Shown: positions 29,201 to 44,200 of the stretch, piece after piece
Layout of the letters: each line of letters starts with the position of its first letter
Position numbering within the stretch: the stretch's first letter is position 1
NCBI GenBank assembly: GCA_013398955.1
Contig: VWPU01018612.1
Coordinates: 1-64,000, forward strand
Direction: 5' to 3'
From: Callaeas wilsoni
Taxonomy: Eukaryota > Chordata > Aves > Passeriformes > Callaeidae
DNA length: 64,000 nucleotides
Notes under the pieces: generated by a model
What the model saw: only the letters and a program-made list of their open reading frames with translations
What the model was told of the DNA's origin: nothing
Databases searched by the model: none
Position numbers and translations under genes: made by a program

Positions 29201-32200
29201 CCACATGCACAATAATGCTTATATTCAAAAAGCAAAACAAGCAGCTCTTGAAAAAAGATATGAAACACTTCTGATCTTTTCAAACCATGGTCAAAATAAT
29301 TTTATATTTAATATTGATTTCAAATGAAGAGCCGTAAGAATACTACAGTGCTGACAATTTTCTTTTTAAAAAAGGCTTAATTTATGTGCTTCTTTAATTA
29401 CAAAACTTTAGATTAAATTTTGATATCATGGCTTGCAAACAGAAGTTTTTCTGTCTTTCTGCATATGCAAAAAAAACCCCCCCACACATAGCAAACTGCA
29501 TGTAGAGGCCTAGTACTAAATCTAGTATCTTGCCTGAAGGTTTGGTAGGACTATGAGTACTGAAGGAGGTAAGAGATTTGGAAAACCCCACGCATTCCAT
29601 GGAGAACACTACTACCTGATGTGGGCTAGGCATTGGGAAGTGCCTACCTGTCAAAGAGAGAAAAGATACTGTATTTGTAAAATGGGCATATATTCCAGTT
29701 ATGAGAGAACTGGAAAGCTTTAAAAGAAACACAAAAAACTAGGCTGTAATACTATTGGAAACTCTCTAAGATCAACTTAACGCCCTCATATTAGAGCAGC
29801 TGTGCTACTCAGAAGCCTTATTTCAATAGCATTCACTTCTGCTTCACTATTCTCTTCTATACACTATTTACACCAGTAATTTCAGATTCTTGCTTTTCTA
29901 TGCAAACCCAAAACTATACTGAATTCTGATTGAACACAAACTACTTAAAGTAATTAAGCTTTCAGCAGTCGCATAATTTTCTTAAAAAACCCAGAAGACA
30001 AATATACATAAAACAAGAGAACTGACCAGTTTTTGTCTTTAATTGCTGCTGTCCTCTGCTGAGTGTATGAGCTCCTCCTCCAAAGATAGCAGACCACATT
30101 TTGTTGTTAAGTGGATGAGCCATAATTCTATACAACTCATTGCTAGAATGCGTTGCAAGGCCATGGATGAACAGACTGAGATAAACTGCAGTTAGAATTT
30201 CACAAAGTAGAACTGTGAGACCTGGCTGGGCTTCCTCTCCCGCAGAATTCAAGAGATGTATTAGAGCTGTCATTCCTGTTTATATAAAACAAACATATTC
30301 TTTAAGAAAGCACGTATGTGTGTGTGAACATACTCCAGATTATCATGGGTATTTTGTCTGGCAACCTATGTTACTTAGCAATTTCTAGTGTAGCAAAATT
30401 CCAAGTTCTAGACATTGAAATCTAAATTGAAAACTCCAGGAGAAAAAGGCAAGCTCTTTAACAATTTATTAGTTTTTTAGCTTCACATTTTGGACTAATG
30501 GTTAAAGAAATGTATAACAACTTTTCAATTATTATAACTACATTATAATCCTGTAAATTGAAATTCTATCTTCTCATTCTACAGTGTAAAACCAATCAAA
30601 AATCATGGGCATCTACTTGCACTACACATTGTCTGGCAAGCGATCTTTCACCCGAGCACTAAACATCTTGTAGTGTTTTTACGCTCCCAGAAAAGAGTGA
30701 GGTTTCAGATGCGGCTAACTGTGACACTTTGTGCACACAAGTGACAATGCAAATAGTCGTGGCCAAAGAACTCTGCTTTTTGCTATGCTTTCCAATTTGC
30801 ACACAGAGCATGTGAATCTATTAAAAAATAGAAAAAAATCATTTCAAGATGATGTTACTCACAAGAACAACTGCTAACAATTCCTTGCCCCATTCATCAG
30901 AAATTTAACCCTGCAATTAATTAAGTAACAAGAAAACAGATAACAATCTGGTTTCTCTCTAAAATCTCTAGATTCAGTGACAATGTTTGGCAGAAAAGAA
31001 AAAATGGCATAGCATCAAATACAAACATTGCTTCAGACTCTCCATGAAGACTTTTAAATTGAAATTTTCTGATTTATAAAACAATTCTCATAATAAGTAA
31101 GCACATTTCTGGGCTATGTTAGTGCTGTAAATGGAAGCTCATACCTAGATATATTAAATTGATAACACTCCCTCTAATGTAGCTCCCTAGTGTAGTTTCA
31201 CCAGCATAGATCTCGGGACACGAAGTATTACCTGAAATCTGACATGAATTTTACAGCTACAGAAAAACATGATTTATTATAAATGTCTCATTTTTAAGAG
31301 CTTCAAGTTAGTTCAAAAGTTGTCCATACAGTAAAATAATTCTTAGTTGGAGTACGAACTAAGACACCCTTCCCAGTCCTTCTTAGGAGATGAAAAGTAG
31401 AATACTGGTGCTCAAGGGTGAGCAAGTAGAGCACAGGACATGACTTTACCATACCTCCTGTTTAGCTGCTCTCTCTTTACTAGATCCAGCACTAACACTT
31501 TTTAGTTAAAGAAAGCAATATAAACTAACTTGACTTAGTGAATAATCAGAAGCACTAACTTAGAGGTTCTGGAAAACAAAATACAACATTTTAATCAAAG
31601 AACTCAATTTTACCACACAGCTGTTACAAATACTGCTAGAAAGTCCAGAACATAGCCACATGCTCTTACAGTGGATCCAGATAACTCAGTTTTCCTTAAG
31701 AGGAAAGAAACAAATCTAGATACCTGGCCACTGAGCAGGTGATGTGTTGGGAGTCACTGTTTCTTCCAAGCTTGCTGCTCTTAAAGAATGCCGCTGAGTT
31801 AACAGGACTGTCTGGTACACTGTCCCAGTGAACTGATTTGCTTGAAATGAGCTGTGAAACAGAAAAGTGGGAAATCATATATATTTTAAAAAGTTACATT
31901 TACAATTATTCAGGTGATAGCACTTTCCAGATGGAGGCAAGTGTGATCACTGCCTTCTGGTGTCCTATCCATTATCATTACCGCAATTAGACAGTTGTCT
32001 GAAAATCACTCTTCATAGACTTTACCTGTAGCTGTGGCCATCACAGAGACATTGATAGATGCAAGCAGAAAGTGACGCTGCTAAGGTATGCATTACATAT
32101 ATCTGTAAGACAAAGTTTTACAGAACATATTACACCCAAAGTGAGCTGTGGTTAGTATCACAGCCTTTCACTCCGCATACAGATTTGTAACAAGCACTAG

Positions 32201-35200
32201 ACACGGAAGGTGTAAGTACTTTATGCACTTAAAAAGCCACCTTTCGCTTCAGAATTTATATCACACAGATCAGTTTGCTTTGCTATGACAAGGATGGGGA
32301 AAAACTCAGTCACACTTCACCAACACATAATCACAGATCAGCTCTACCTGCAATGTTTTCAATTTTTAAACAGCAGCATATTAAGCCTGTATACAGCAGT
32401 CATAAGTAATTACACTCTAAGACAGCAGCAGTTTGCTAGCTCAGAATACAAAGACTTTATTTCAGAGTGAAAACTATAAAGCAGCTTAGTTTTTGGCCAA
32501 TTCTTGTGCAGGTCTTGGACACATACTCAATTTACTTGGTATCACACTGATCAGTATTTTTAACACAAGTGGTAATTTTTTCTTAATGTATCACAAAACA
32601 CACTTAGGTAAGAAGCTAGAGAACCTGTTGATCAAAAGGGTTCCATTAAAAAAACCCAGTTTATTATATTTATTTGTTTGTTCCTTCTAAAACAAAGCTA
32701 ACTAGGAACTAAGCAATCTTCTTAGTGTTCTCTAGAAATCCTTAGTAAAAGCAGACATGATTTGGGACCTAACACATACAAAACTCTGGGAAAGACTAAG
32801 TTTTATTTCCAGTCAAAGGTTAAATACAGGAGAAATCTTACAGAAACAACTTCTTAAAACTACTATACAAACACATACTGTTTCACAAAAAAGTCTGAGT
32901 TTATTGAAGTTTGCTGACAATCAGCTTTTATACTTCAACATTTAATTTTACTTAGGTCTACCAATGAAATGCAGAACCGGCCATTAACAGAAGCAATGAA
33001 CATACTGTCATAAAGACAAATATGATGCTGATGATGTAGTATAGCATGTTTTCCATAATAATGTCCTCTTTGACAAATATCCAGTTCTGAGAGGCCAATC
33101 TACAACAGCTTATTGAATAAGAGGCTCAACACCTCAACAATGAGTAATAACCACTGGACATTTCTTTTACCTCATGATAAGTACTACTGAAAATGTTTAT
33201 GTTTCATGGTTTTATTATTTGTCGCAGATAGGCACAGCACAAAGTTTTCATGCTGACAGAAAAAAAATTCGTGACTTCAGCAAACTAGATAATAGCAACA
33301 ACAGAACAACTGTAAAAAAATACATACCTTGCTGTTCTGAGTATCTGGATGAGGTGGTGAATCAAGGTTTATTATAGCATGTAATATATCATGAGTTAAA
33401 TTGCCAAGATGTAGCAATGGATTAGCCACCACTGTTTTGGCACTAGCTGTGCAAGCAATTAGGAGAGGTATGGAGCTTTGCTCTGGTGGAGGGCTGGAAG
33501 GTATCTGTACTGACTGCTCCTAAAAACAAGCAAGAAACACGCACACTAAACAATAGTATATCTTCTTTAAGGTAACGTAAGAACTTTTGAAGGAGGAAAA
33601 AGGGTTCTAAAAAATAACAAAAAATTAACCGTGTACAAAAAACAGAACTTGTTAAAAATAGATTTAGATTTATTACAAAACAGGTGTATGCCACAGTAGG
33701 AAAACTTTAAAAATATTACAAAACACTTTCAAATAAATTTACAAACCTGAAGCAGAGAGAACACAACCTAAGCTCCCCCACCTACCTGCTGAGATTCCTG
33801 CAACAGCAGAATTAATTCCATTCTGACAGATGCCAAGCCTCCACCATGTGAGCCATGAAGTATACAGTAACTAAGGAACATTCTGAGGAGAGACTGGTAT
33901 TTCAGAAGCCATTGACGTCTTTTCTGAAAGTCTTCTTTCTGTAGCACAGTTTTTTGCTGCTCAGCTAAGTCTTCAGTGTTTTCATGTGATGTAGCTTCCT
34001 CTGGCATCCCTCTAATTCCTGATTGTATCTCTTCTACTTCAACACCATAATCACAGGTCTTCTGAAGAGCTACCACTTCTCTCTCAAGCCACTGGTAAAG
34101 CTGATACCGCAACTTTCCACCATCTACTTCATAGCCAGTAGACAGTGTACGAAGCTCCACAGTAAGGATTTTCAGACATGCTCTAAACTTCAGCTGTGCT
34201 GAAATGATATCTTCTGATGGACTTAGAATATCTTTGTCATCAACTACACTGGAAGATTCTAGGTAGCTAGAACTTCTTTCATGTAATTTTTCAGTTTTCT
34301 TCAGAGGTTTTAGCTCTTTCATTACCAGGGAAGAATCTTCACTGTCATAATTTTCATCACTGTCTGACTGTAGTTGCAATTGTTCATCTTGGAATAGAGC
34401 ACTTGGCTGGCTCCAGTCAAAGGAAAGAGTGGAACTTGAATGTTTTCCCGATGAACAATCTGAAGACAAACCTAGACCATTGAAAACTGGCTGTGACCAA
34501 TCAATACTGGATGCTTGATCTTTTGTTTCAAACTCTTTAACTGGAGAATATGGTGAGAAATCTTTATCAGTATCCACTAAGCTAGGGGATTTACACAATG
34601 ACTTTGACCTCTTGACAACTTTGGGCATCTTTGATAACACCTCTAAGGCCAACATAGGACAACCAGCTTTTAGATGAGCATATGCAGTGGTGAAAAACAG
34701 CCGTCTTTCACCTAGGTTGATTTTGTCAGCTAATCCATTTTCTACTGTTAGGCAAATGTGTGTGGAAGATGTATCAGAAGACCCAAAATGACGTCTCAGC
34801 AAGAGAGGATGTGTTCTTAGGTAGTTATAGAAGTTAAACACTGCAGGGTTGCAACTTGAAGAGCCATCTCCTTCATCTGAAAAGATATGGCAGCATGAGA
34901 AAAATGTACCACTCTGCATGAAATAATCAATCTACAAAGTCCTAAGCTCATCAGAAGGCTTTTAGGTCTTAGTATCAATCTTATTGTCTACTTCATATAT
35001 TCATTCTATTCTTTACTTCACTGCACCTTCCTTTGCACCTTTATCATTTAAATATCTCAGTGGGGAGGACATTGCCTACTAAAAACAAGCAGGGTGGGGC
35101 AGCAGGCATGACTTTTTAAATTAAAACAGCTACCATTTCTTTTCCTTGTAGTCAGGCCAGTTTTACTGAAGTCAAACAAGACCACTTTTCTGTTACTTTT

Positions 35201-38200
35201 AGATTTCTGAAGTCTCCGTCTTCCATCTCTACATGACAATAAGATGCTGTATCTTACAGATTTTTACTTAAAGGCTTCTTTAGAAAAAAAATGGATTAGT
35301 ATTTTTTATTTTGTCTACATCTTAAAAGAAATGCAACTTACAATAAAACTAGGAAATCCATAACATTTATACATAATGGCAGCAGCATCACATACAAATA
35401 AATGAATTACACAGCAGCGCAACACCTATTAATTTCATTTTCAGGTCCACAAGAAGAAAAACCCTGAAGAGATATGAGCATCAGCATAGGATGATTCACA
35501 CAGCTTTCAAAGGGCCCAGGATAGCTGAAATAAACTCTTACTCTCTCCTCCGTCTGGAGTGATAGCACAACTGGTGACAGTTAACAGAGAGAGCTACATG
35601 AACAAGCACATTCTAAGTAAGAAAATAGGGCAAGACACCACAAACAAGCCAATGAACTGATCGCAGAAGAATTAGCAACACTTTAAAATTATTTTACACA
35701 GAAAGATGGGACCAAGATAGAAACAACCAAACACTATATATAGTCCTCATTTGCTCAAAATCATCCTGAGGCATGTAAATTCTACTGAAATCAGTTTCAC
35801 AAATTAGTTACCCAATTCTAAGTATTTGAGCCTTTATTTATTCCCTTCCAATTTCTTTCAGTAGCCAGGACTGAAATGAGCTAACTACCACAGACTTGAA
35901 GCATTTAACTTCAATGAAAACACTACCTTTAGGAAATAATACAACTAACTCTTAGAAGACCTAGAAAGCCAGCAAGTGAACATAGAAATGAATTGCTCTA
36001 GGAGATTTATGTGCTGTTTCGCAGAACATGGGCCTCCTTGTACCACTGTAAGTATCAAAATCTTTCTGTTGGCAGTCTATTATTGTAGTCAACTGTTACC
36101 AAGGACTAAAAGCTACAAAACTCTATGTCTTCCAGACCCTCCTATGTAAGTGGGCAATCAGAAATTTTGACTTAGGCTGTGACTGAGTCAAAATAATTTA
36201 AGAAGTTAATTTGTCTCTTCACCTTTAGACTGCTTCTGGAAAAACAGCTGCATTACTGCAAGGGCATTCCATTATCCTGATATTCACATGCTTAAAGGAC
36301 AAAGTATGCATTTGTGGGATACAGGATAGTAAAAATGCAGTCACCATGTTTACTATTAAAGTCCACATACATTGCTACAGCAAGCTATTTACTAACAATG
36401 GTGAGGAACTGTGTGGTACCTGGTTTTGTTCAGATGACACTTTAAGAAGCTGTGGCTTAAATGAACAAATAGTTAAAACCAACTCTATAGGCCAAATACT
36501 TATCTTCTTACCTCCTTCATCTTCAACAGAATGTTTAATCAAAGTGTCAAGAGCCTTGCTATAATCTTCTAAAATCCAGTATGCCATACTTCGCAGAAAA
36601 GGGTCACAGTGCATGTTTCCTGAGCTCTCTTTTCCAGTAGACACACCTCCCAAAACTCTCTTCTGTAGTACAGATTTGTAAGTAGTAGACACTTCAAACT
36701 CCGATTCATAAAGTCTTGATATTACAAGAGCCAACTGAATGTCATGCAGTTTTTCAAGGCAGACCTAATTAAAAATAAGTATATTCAAATGATCAAACTT
36801 TGTAATTTCTCCTCGGTTTAAAATGATTACAGGGCAGGAGCTGACAAAAATCTGCTCAGATTAAAGTAAGTAGGTCTATCAACTCCATAAAAAGTGAGTG
36901 GGAACTAAGCAGAACAGCTGTAGCTAAGTACTATATGCAAGACCTGATTTGTATTTCTTCAGTTTAAATATGGCATGACAATACATCTTTGAAATCAACC
37001 AGCTTCAACAAATCATTGCCCATGTGCACATGCTACTTCTTACCTCTTGATTCTGGTTGTCCTTGCTACAAAGCTTTACAGAACAAATCCTACATTATCA
37101 TAGAGATTAATTTCCTCACAATTTTGCAATTCAAACAGATCCAGGAAATAATTTTGTTTGTTTTGTTTTTGTAAAGGGATTCTAGGAGCTAATCCATTTC
37201 ACTGCCAAAACACCAGGTCTGGAACTTCCTAAGAAAAACTATGCTGTCTTCATATAGGACTGTGTGGACCATCTGAAAGGAAGCTAATCGTAGGTAGGCC
37301 CCTTAGTATTAGAGCAGAGAAATTACCCATGTCACTTTTCAGTATCAGTAATATGACAGCTAAAAAGGAATCAAAATGTAAAGATGAAGGTTTTGTACTT
37401 GTCATTAATTTGGGGTGGGAAAGAAGAGCACAAATTGAAAGCAATAAGAAGCTTCAGGGGTCATACTAATGCAAAATGCAAATTGCATTCAATATATTTG
37501 TATATTTGGGACAATGTAACAGTCTTAAACATAAAACATTTTATTACCTCCACTGCATCTTTTAAGTGTCCTGCCAACAAGAAAAATGCTGCAGAATGTT
37601 CAAAACGCTGTTTGCCAAGCAAAGAAAAAGCATTCTTTAATGCTGCTTTACGCCATCTGTCCTCAGTAAAGTTGTTCCCAAAAAACTGCGTCATTTTAGT
37701 ATCTTTTTGGGACCTGCATGTAGATCATAATTGATAAAAGCATTTTACTTTTTATTAGATGCACTGTGATTCTTCATTTCCGCAGATGTCAGTATAATTT
37801 TACACAGATCTTTACATTAGGAAATACAGTCTCTCACCACATTGGGAGTTGAGAAGGCTACATATTTAAAAATAGCAGAAACTTCAGTAAATACAAAACC
37901 TAATGGTATTTTCAATAACCTTATACAAATACAGAAAATCTCATTTTTCTTAAGGTGAGCTCTTGAGTGACAATGAAAATTAGTTTTCAAAAGGTTTGCA
38001 ACACTGAACACTGTGTTATGAAACATCAGTTAGAATGACATAAGCCGCTACCCTGAACATAAAGTAAAATTTTTAACAAACGCTTATGTAAAAGATAGGC
38101 ATAATGTTTCAAACACTACACTGCTAGTCCTCAAAAGTAAAACAGAATTAAGCAGTAATTGAAATTACAGGAGATTTGCGACTAAAACTTGCAGCGTCTA

Positions 38201-41200
38201 CCTTCAGAAACAGCAGGTAAATTCCTTCAGTAAATACAAGAAGGTTAGAAACTACTCATTCAATGTAATGACTAATTTAGAAATCAAACTGCAGCTTTCA
38301 ATGGCAATATTTGTGCTTCTATTGAATTACCATCACATTCAAATTTTTCCCCCCAAATCATACTAGACAGTGTAAAATTCCATGTAAGAACTTGAATACC
38401 TGTATAATCCCCAGATAACAGCCTTCTTCTTCATTGCAAGGTAAAAAATGGCCGCATCAAGTGGATCATTGTTTCGCTGGAAAGCTGCTTTAGCCACCTG
38501 AGAAGACAGTTCAAAAGCAAAAAAACAACCACAATTTAAACTCATCTTAAATGAGATTCTTGTTACTTCTGGCATCCCATGCCCTACAGTGCTCTGAAGT
38601 TCTCTTTAATACAGGATTTCTCCTCTCATTATCAGTCTGATGTGAGAACATGTGAAGATACAACAGCCCCTTTGATATCACTTAGCTCATGCTCTTCCAG
38701 TTCTAGAAGCTATTTGCAGATCAAATGGGAATCTCTGTATCTGAAATCAGTTTCTAAAACCATAACAAAATTAATTTACTAGTTGCTCTGGTAATCAAAG
38801 GACAGATGGAGTCTTGAAAAACAGGCTAGGACCAGTGACAACAGGAGAAAAATTGTTTATAGATTACTTTTGGAGGTTGGAAAGGAAAAAGGGTAAGTGG
38901 CCCCAAAAACAGTCCAAATCCCAAGTAAGATAACCTTAAACTCAGGCCCAGAATACCTGGAATTTTTTTAACACAAGGCAGTTAAATTTCATAAAGTCAT
39001 GACTAATTACTGAAGATTTAAAAGTAAAAGTAGAGATACGCATTTTACCACTTTGTGCTTTGTAGTCAAAGTATCTTGTGCATGTCATTTTCTAGCTCAA
39101 CACACCTGCCTTTTCCAAGCGCTTAAAACAAGTGATAATGAGGTTAGGCTTATTGCCACATTTGTGATGATTAAAATATTTAATAAAAAAAACCCCCAAT
39201 GAAACTCTCAAACAAACAAAAAAAAACACCAAGCCAAAACAATACAATAGAAGGTTTGTTTATCATGGAAAATAATCAACTTGCAAGACAGATGTACACG
39301 TAATACCTAAGTTGTTCCCACCTTTTCCCAAAACTTGTTTCTCAATTTAGCTATAAAAAACAACTATATGCTCCATCTGTATCTTGAGCATCCATAATAA
39401 GCACTGTACAGTTTTACCTTTAAGATAGAGTACCTAAGAGCAAAAAATGTACTCCACATTGGAGTTTGAAGTCTAAAGTCCTAAAAGAAAAATTAGTTAA
39501 ATACAGAAGTTCATATTCATAAAAAAAGTATACATACAAAAAAATACAGCATGAAACATTCAGAAAAACTTCATTATCTAAAAACTTAAAACTACATAAA
39601 TATAAGGTAAACACTGGAGAACAGCTGTTTGGAAATCTTTTGGTAACTTTATTTTTTTGAGAACGTTATGTTTACCTTTTCTATGCATTTCCGCAGACTG
39701 TGGATGTTTCGAACCCACCATCCTACACCCATAGCTCTGAGCTCTGACCATGTTGGATCTCCCTTCTGCACTGCAGGAAGCATACTCAGGAGTTCTTCCT
39801 CTGCTACAGAATGAAATGCCCAGGCAAAGTGACTAGTAGATAAGCCTACATAATAAACATTAAAAAAAAAAATTCAGAAGACATCCATTAATAAAATAAT
39901 CCAGAATCTGAAGACAAGAGGATGGGAAAGGGAGAAGGGAAGAAGGTCAAACTGCTTGTTTTGGATTTCTAAGTGCATTCCTGATGAGGCAAAAGAAATT
40001 TAAGAGTATTTGTTAGGACTGCATATCAAATATTACAGAAAAATCATGCAGCTGGAAACAATTTTTCATCTGCAAACTCCTTAAGTAAGTTTGCAAAAAC
40101 AGAGTTTCTCTACGAAGCTCAAATATATGGATAGTAAGTGGCACTAAGATTAGCCATGATACAAAGTGAAGTGTACTGATTAAATTCTTTATAGTTTTGA
40201 AAGGTAGGTTCACTATTTTGACTTGGATTGGAAAAAGCACGAGTTTCAGATAATCAGAGCAAAAAATACATTTGGAGATAAGAGATACAAGAGGAAATGT
40301 GAAATAAAAAAATCTCACGAGGAAGATAGCAATTACTAAGCAGCAACACAGCTGGCTATGGATAATTGCAATTCTAGTGAGGGTCAGATCCTTCTCTCTA
40401 AAAAGGTACTTCCGCTTGTTTCTCAGAGGCTCTTCTCACTCTCACCAGTTTCTGAGCTCACCAGAAGCAGAAGTATCTCAACTAAAATTACTCCACCAGA
40501 AAGCTAACTCTGCAATACTCTGCTGTGACAGTCCCGGCAAATTCCAACCTCTGATTCAGCTGAAGGATGACAAGCCACGCAATTGAAAATGCCATCAACT
40601 GTCATGATGGCTAAAGTAGTAATCACAGCCAGCCCTTTAGATCTGATTATCACTAATCAAATCCATCTCGTTCTGTCATCTGCAACATCAGGATGGAACT
40701 AGTTAAATTATACAAAGAAACCCTCCCCATATGAAATAGGTGATTGTATAATTACAGTAAGCATATAGAAATATTTAAAGCCCGATTAGTAAATTTTTTT
40801 TTTCCAAGTACGTACCAAACCCCTACATAAATATGTACTGTTTTCTACTACATTATTCCTGTAGAAGGTTATTGGAACAACATGGTACTAGAAAGCCATT
40901 TAATTTGGGGAAACGTAAACACTCTCTCACCAACTAAAAACTCATCAGAAAAAAATCACTTCAGTTCCAAGACCTTTAACAAACACAAAACAAAACATTT
41001 TCTGCTCAAACATTCATTCATATTGGACAATATTTTCTTAAAAAACCCCAATGAATTAAATTACTGCTTCTGCAGAGGCACATCTACAGCACACCAGTCA
41101 TACATACAGCTACGTCACTAAAACTCAATTCATCTAAGAAAACAAATCAGTTACCTTGGTGAAGCAGCTGAGCTCGATGCACAGGAGGAAGCGCAGTTGT

Positions 41201-44200
41201 CAGAAATGTGTGAAGCCGAACAGCCAATAAAAATTTTAAACCACACTCATCAAGAGTTTCTCCACCTGGAAATAATTATTTTTACACACACTTTACAGCA
41301 ATTACTCCAAGTAAGTATTGTGTGTCTTAATAGGAGAAATATAATTTTGTGACTATTAACACTTTAAATTTGTAAATGATCGCTTAATTCATAATTCTTC
41401 CCTTCGAGAAAAGAGAAATAAGAAAATTTCAATATAAAAACTTTTGAAGTTATTTGTTCTGTTTAATGCAAGAAACAGAAAAAGTGTTATATATTAAAAA
41501 AAACAGACCAAATTATTTCTCAATTTCTCTACACAGTACAACAAATATTTCTCTTTAAGAAAACTGTCTCTTCAAAAGTGAACCAAAAATAATTATAGTA
41601 CGTGGACTGATGGACTCACAGTGGCATTACCAGGTAGCAAAAGAAAATTTGATTTTTATCAAATCATTAGGTCTTGAAACTCTAGCTGAACAGTAAATAC
41701 TGTGATGGCACAATTATACTATGAATTAAAGGTGCATCATCATCTTACAACCCACAAAAATATTCCAAAATAGGAAAAAATCCCAGGAAAGGTTGTGAAG
41801 CATAGTAGCACATTTAACTTGAAAGAGCCAACTTACCCTGACTTCTGTCTCTGCTTTCTCCAATGTCAGTACTGGTAGTAGCAATTGTATCTGCCAAGGC
41901 CATCAATGACATTTGCTCCATCCTAGTCAGACCTGGCAAACTTGAATGAAGCAGGTGACGAGAAAGAACTTGGGCATGTTCTGGTCCAAAGTAAGCTGGG
42001 CTGTATTGAGAAAGATCAATGACTTTTGGTTTTGAACTGTCTTCATCTGCCTCAAATGTGACAAGGTCATCTGTACTTATAACAGTATTTTGAAAGAGAT
42101 TTTCGTAACTGTCATTGGGCATATCCTTTTTATTTTGACTATTCAGATTATTGGACCTCTCTGAACAGGAGTAAGATGAATCATCATCCGCAGCAAGCAG
42201 AGCATACAGAGGCAATGGTGGAACAGAGTCTATTTCGATATAGTCTGTAGTCTCTGCTTTGCTGAATGTTTTGGGATCTCTTGCAGTACTTCCACTGGCA
42301 CTGATCGTCAGAGATCTGAGCCTCTTATCGTGATTAGGCTCAGACTCATTTATAGCAACAACTTCTCCAGCAATGCACTTCACCAAATGGGACAGAATGG
42401 CTTTTGCTCTGCGGACTTTACCAAGATCCATGAGTTCCAACAGTTGATATGGATGGTACTGAGGTAAAATTGGAGATAATGTATGAGCTGCCTCAAAAAG
42501 ACCAGCATCTTCCATTTCCATAGACAGATCACAGGCAGATCTTTTCCCACCAAGTTTCTGTGCAAGGCTGGTCATAGATCTGGTCAAGGTTCTCTTTGGT
42601 GGATGCAGACCTGAGGCAGTTGACTGGCTTTGTTTCATTAACCTAGTTATGCATGGCATACTTCCACTGTATGAATCTGTACTAACTAGTTCCTGCTTAG
42701 AAGGAGATTGCCACTGGGAATAAACATGCATTTCACAATCCATCCCAACTACAAGAATGCCATCACGCACCCAAGATAAGGATACAGGAAAAGGAGGTGA
42801 CCCCTCCACAGATGAAACCAAGTCAACACAACGCAGCAAAACAAACCCAGAAAGGGTTGCACCCTTAGGACTACCACTGTGGGAGATTGCTACAATCTCA
42901 TTACCATTTTGTTCTTGCCTCTTCCCAGACAGCTGACCAAACATATAAAGTTTTGATCCAATTCCCACTGTCAGAATATGTGAACCATCTTCCCTAGACA
43001 TCCAATCTAAGTGTACCAAGTGCTTAGTGTTGGGTGTAATACTCCCACCATGAGACAGAGAAGTATCTTGTTGGTTATCTGCCACTAAATTGTTATCAAG
43101 ACTAACACCAGAGTCCAACATAGTGTCTATCTCATCTAAATTCAGTGTCTGTTCTAAAATCCAAGAAGAACCCCCTGTAGATTCACATTCAAAAATACTA
43201 ACGTGCATCACAAAATCTTGAGAATGAAGGCTGTTTTTAGATGCTACCTGCTTGTATGCTACTGCTAATCTGTTTGTGTGTGCACAGCTGACTTCAGTTG
43301 GCCTCCCTGGAACATTAATAGCACTACTACTAGGAAGGCCATCCTCAATCAGTAATGGCCATTCTTCCCATACATATTTAACATCACTGTGTGTTTCATA
43401 TTCTGGCATGGAAGAAGCTGATGATTCAGTGACAACCCTGCATCTCCAGAATCGAACTTTTCCATCAGAGCAGGAAGTAGCCAGCAGGTAAGGTGCACGA
43501 CAAACAGGATATATGGAAGAAGAACTCAGATGCCCTAAAATGAAATAAAATACACTTTTACTGGAGGAAACACTAAAAAGCAAAATTAGCAACATTTCTA
43601 TTCAGCCACCATTCTATTACTCCAAATTAAAAAGAAGTATTACTGCTTCCTCACAAGGAGGTAATTTACAGGGCCTCACAAAGAAGAGAGTATGTTAAAA
43701 ATACCATGAAACCATTCCACTCTTTGATTGCATTTTGTGCTCTAGAGAGGAGTCAAATTATATTACTTAAACATGAATATCAGTATGTATTCTCTTCTGT
43801 CAAACAAACATTTCTCCATTAAAAATCTAAAACTCTGTATTTTTGAAAGACTACTGAGAGAACCTTAACATTAAAGTATAGATCCTACAAAAAATTTCAT
43901 GAATGACTGCAAAACAAAATTTGTGTTTCTACTATTCTATCTATTGCAAGAATGTGGAATACAGTAAATATTATACCTTAAATAAGAGCTTTATTTTAGA
44001 GTTAGTTACAGGACTGAGATATTAAGTAAGGGAAGTACATTTTAGCAAATCTTTTGGATTCACCTACACATATGCAATTCTAACAACAAATCCAAAACTT
44101 ACTACTACTTTGTTTCTATTTTAAGACCAAAGTCAGAAAGTCAGAGATTCCCTATTTTAGTCTTTTGAAAAAAGATCACAAACCTGCTGATGGCTTTACA

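Larger units (their letters stand above)
22967..30026. other. Largest DMXL1 intron in window, about 7.1 kb
   Basis: It joins the exon ending ACTG (30027) to the one starting ATGATGG (22966), with matching phase. It holds the LTRs at 23.9 and 25.5 kb and the foldback at 28.5 kb. The remainder is AT-rich without recognised features. Confidence 0.85.

Noticed and set aside
31696..31878. 60-residue minus-strand open frame over the exon at 31724-31851
   Set aside because: It is out of phase with both neighbouring exons. The frame required by the gene gives the conserved QFTGTVYQTVLLTQRH instead.
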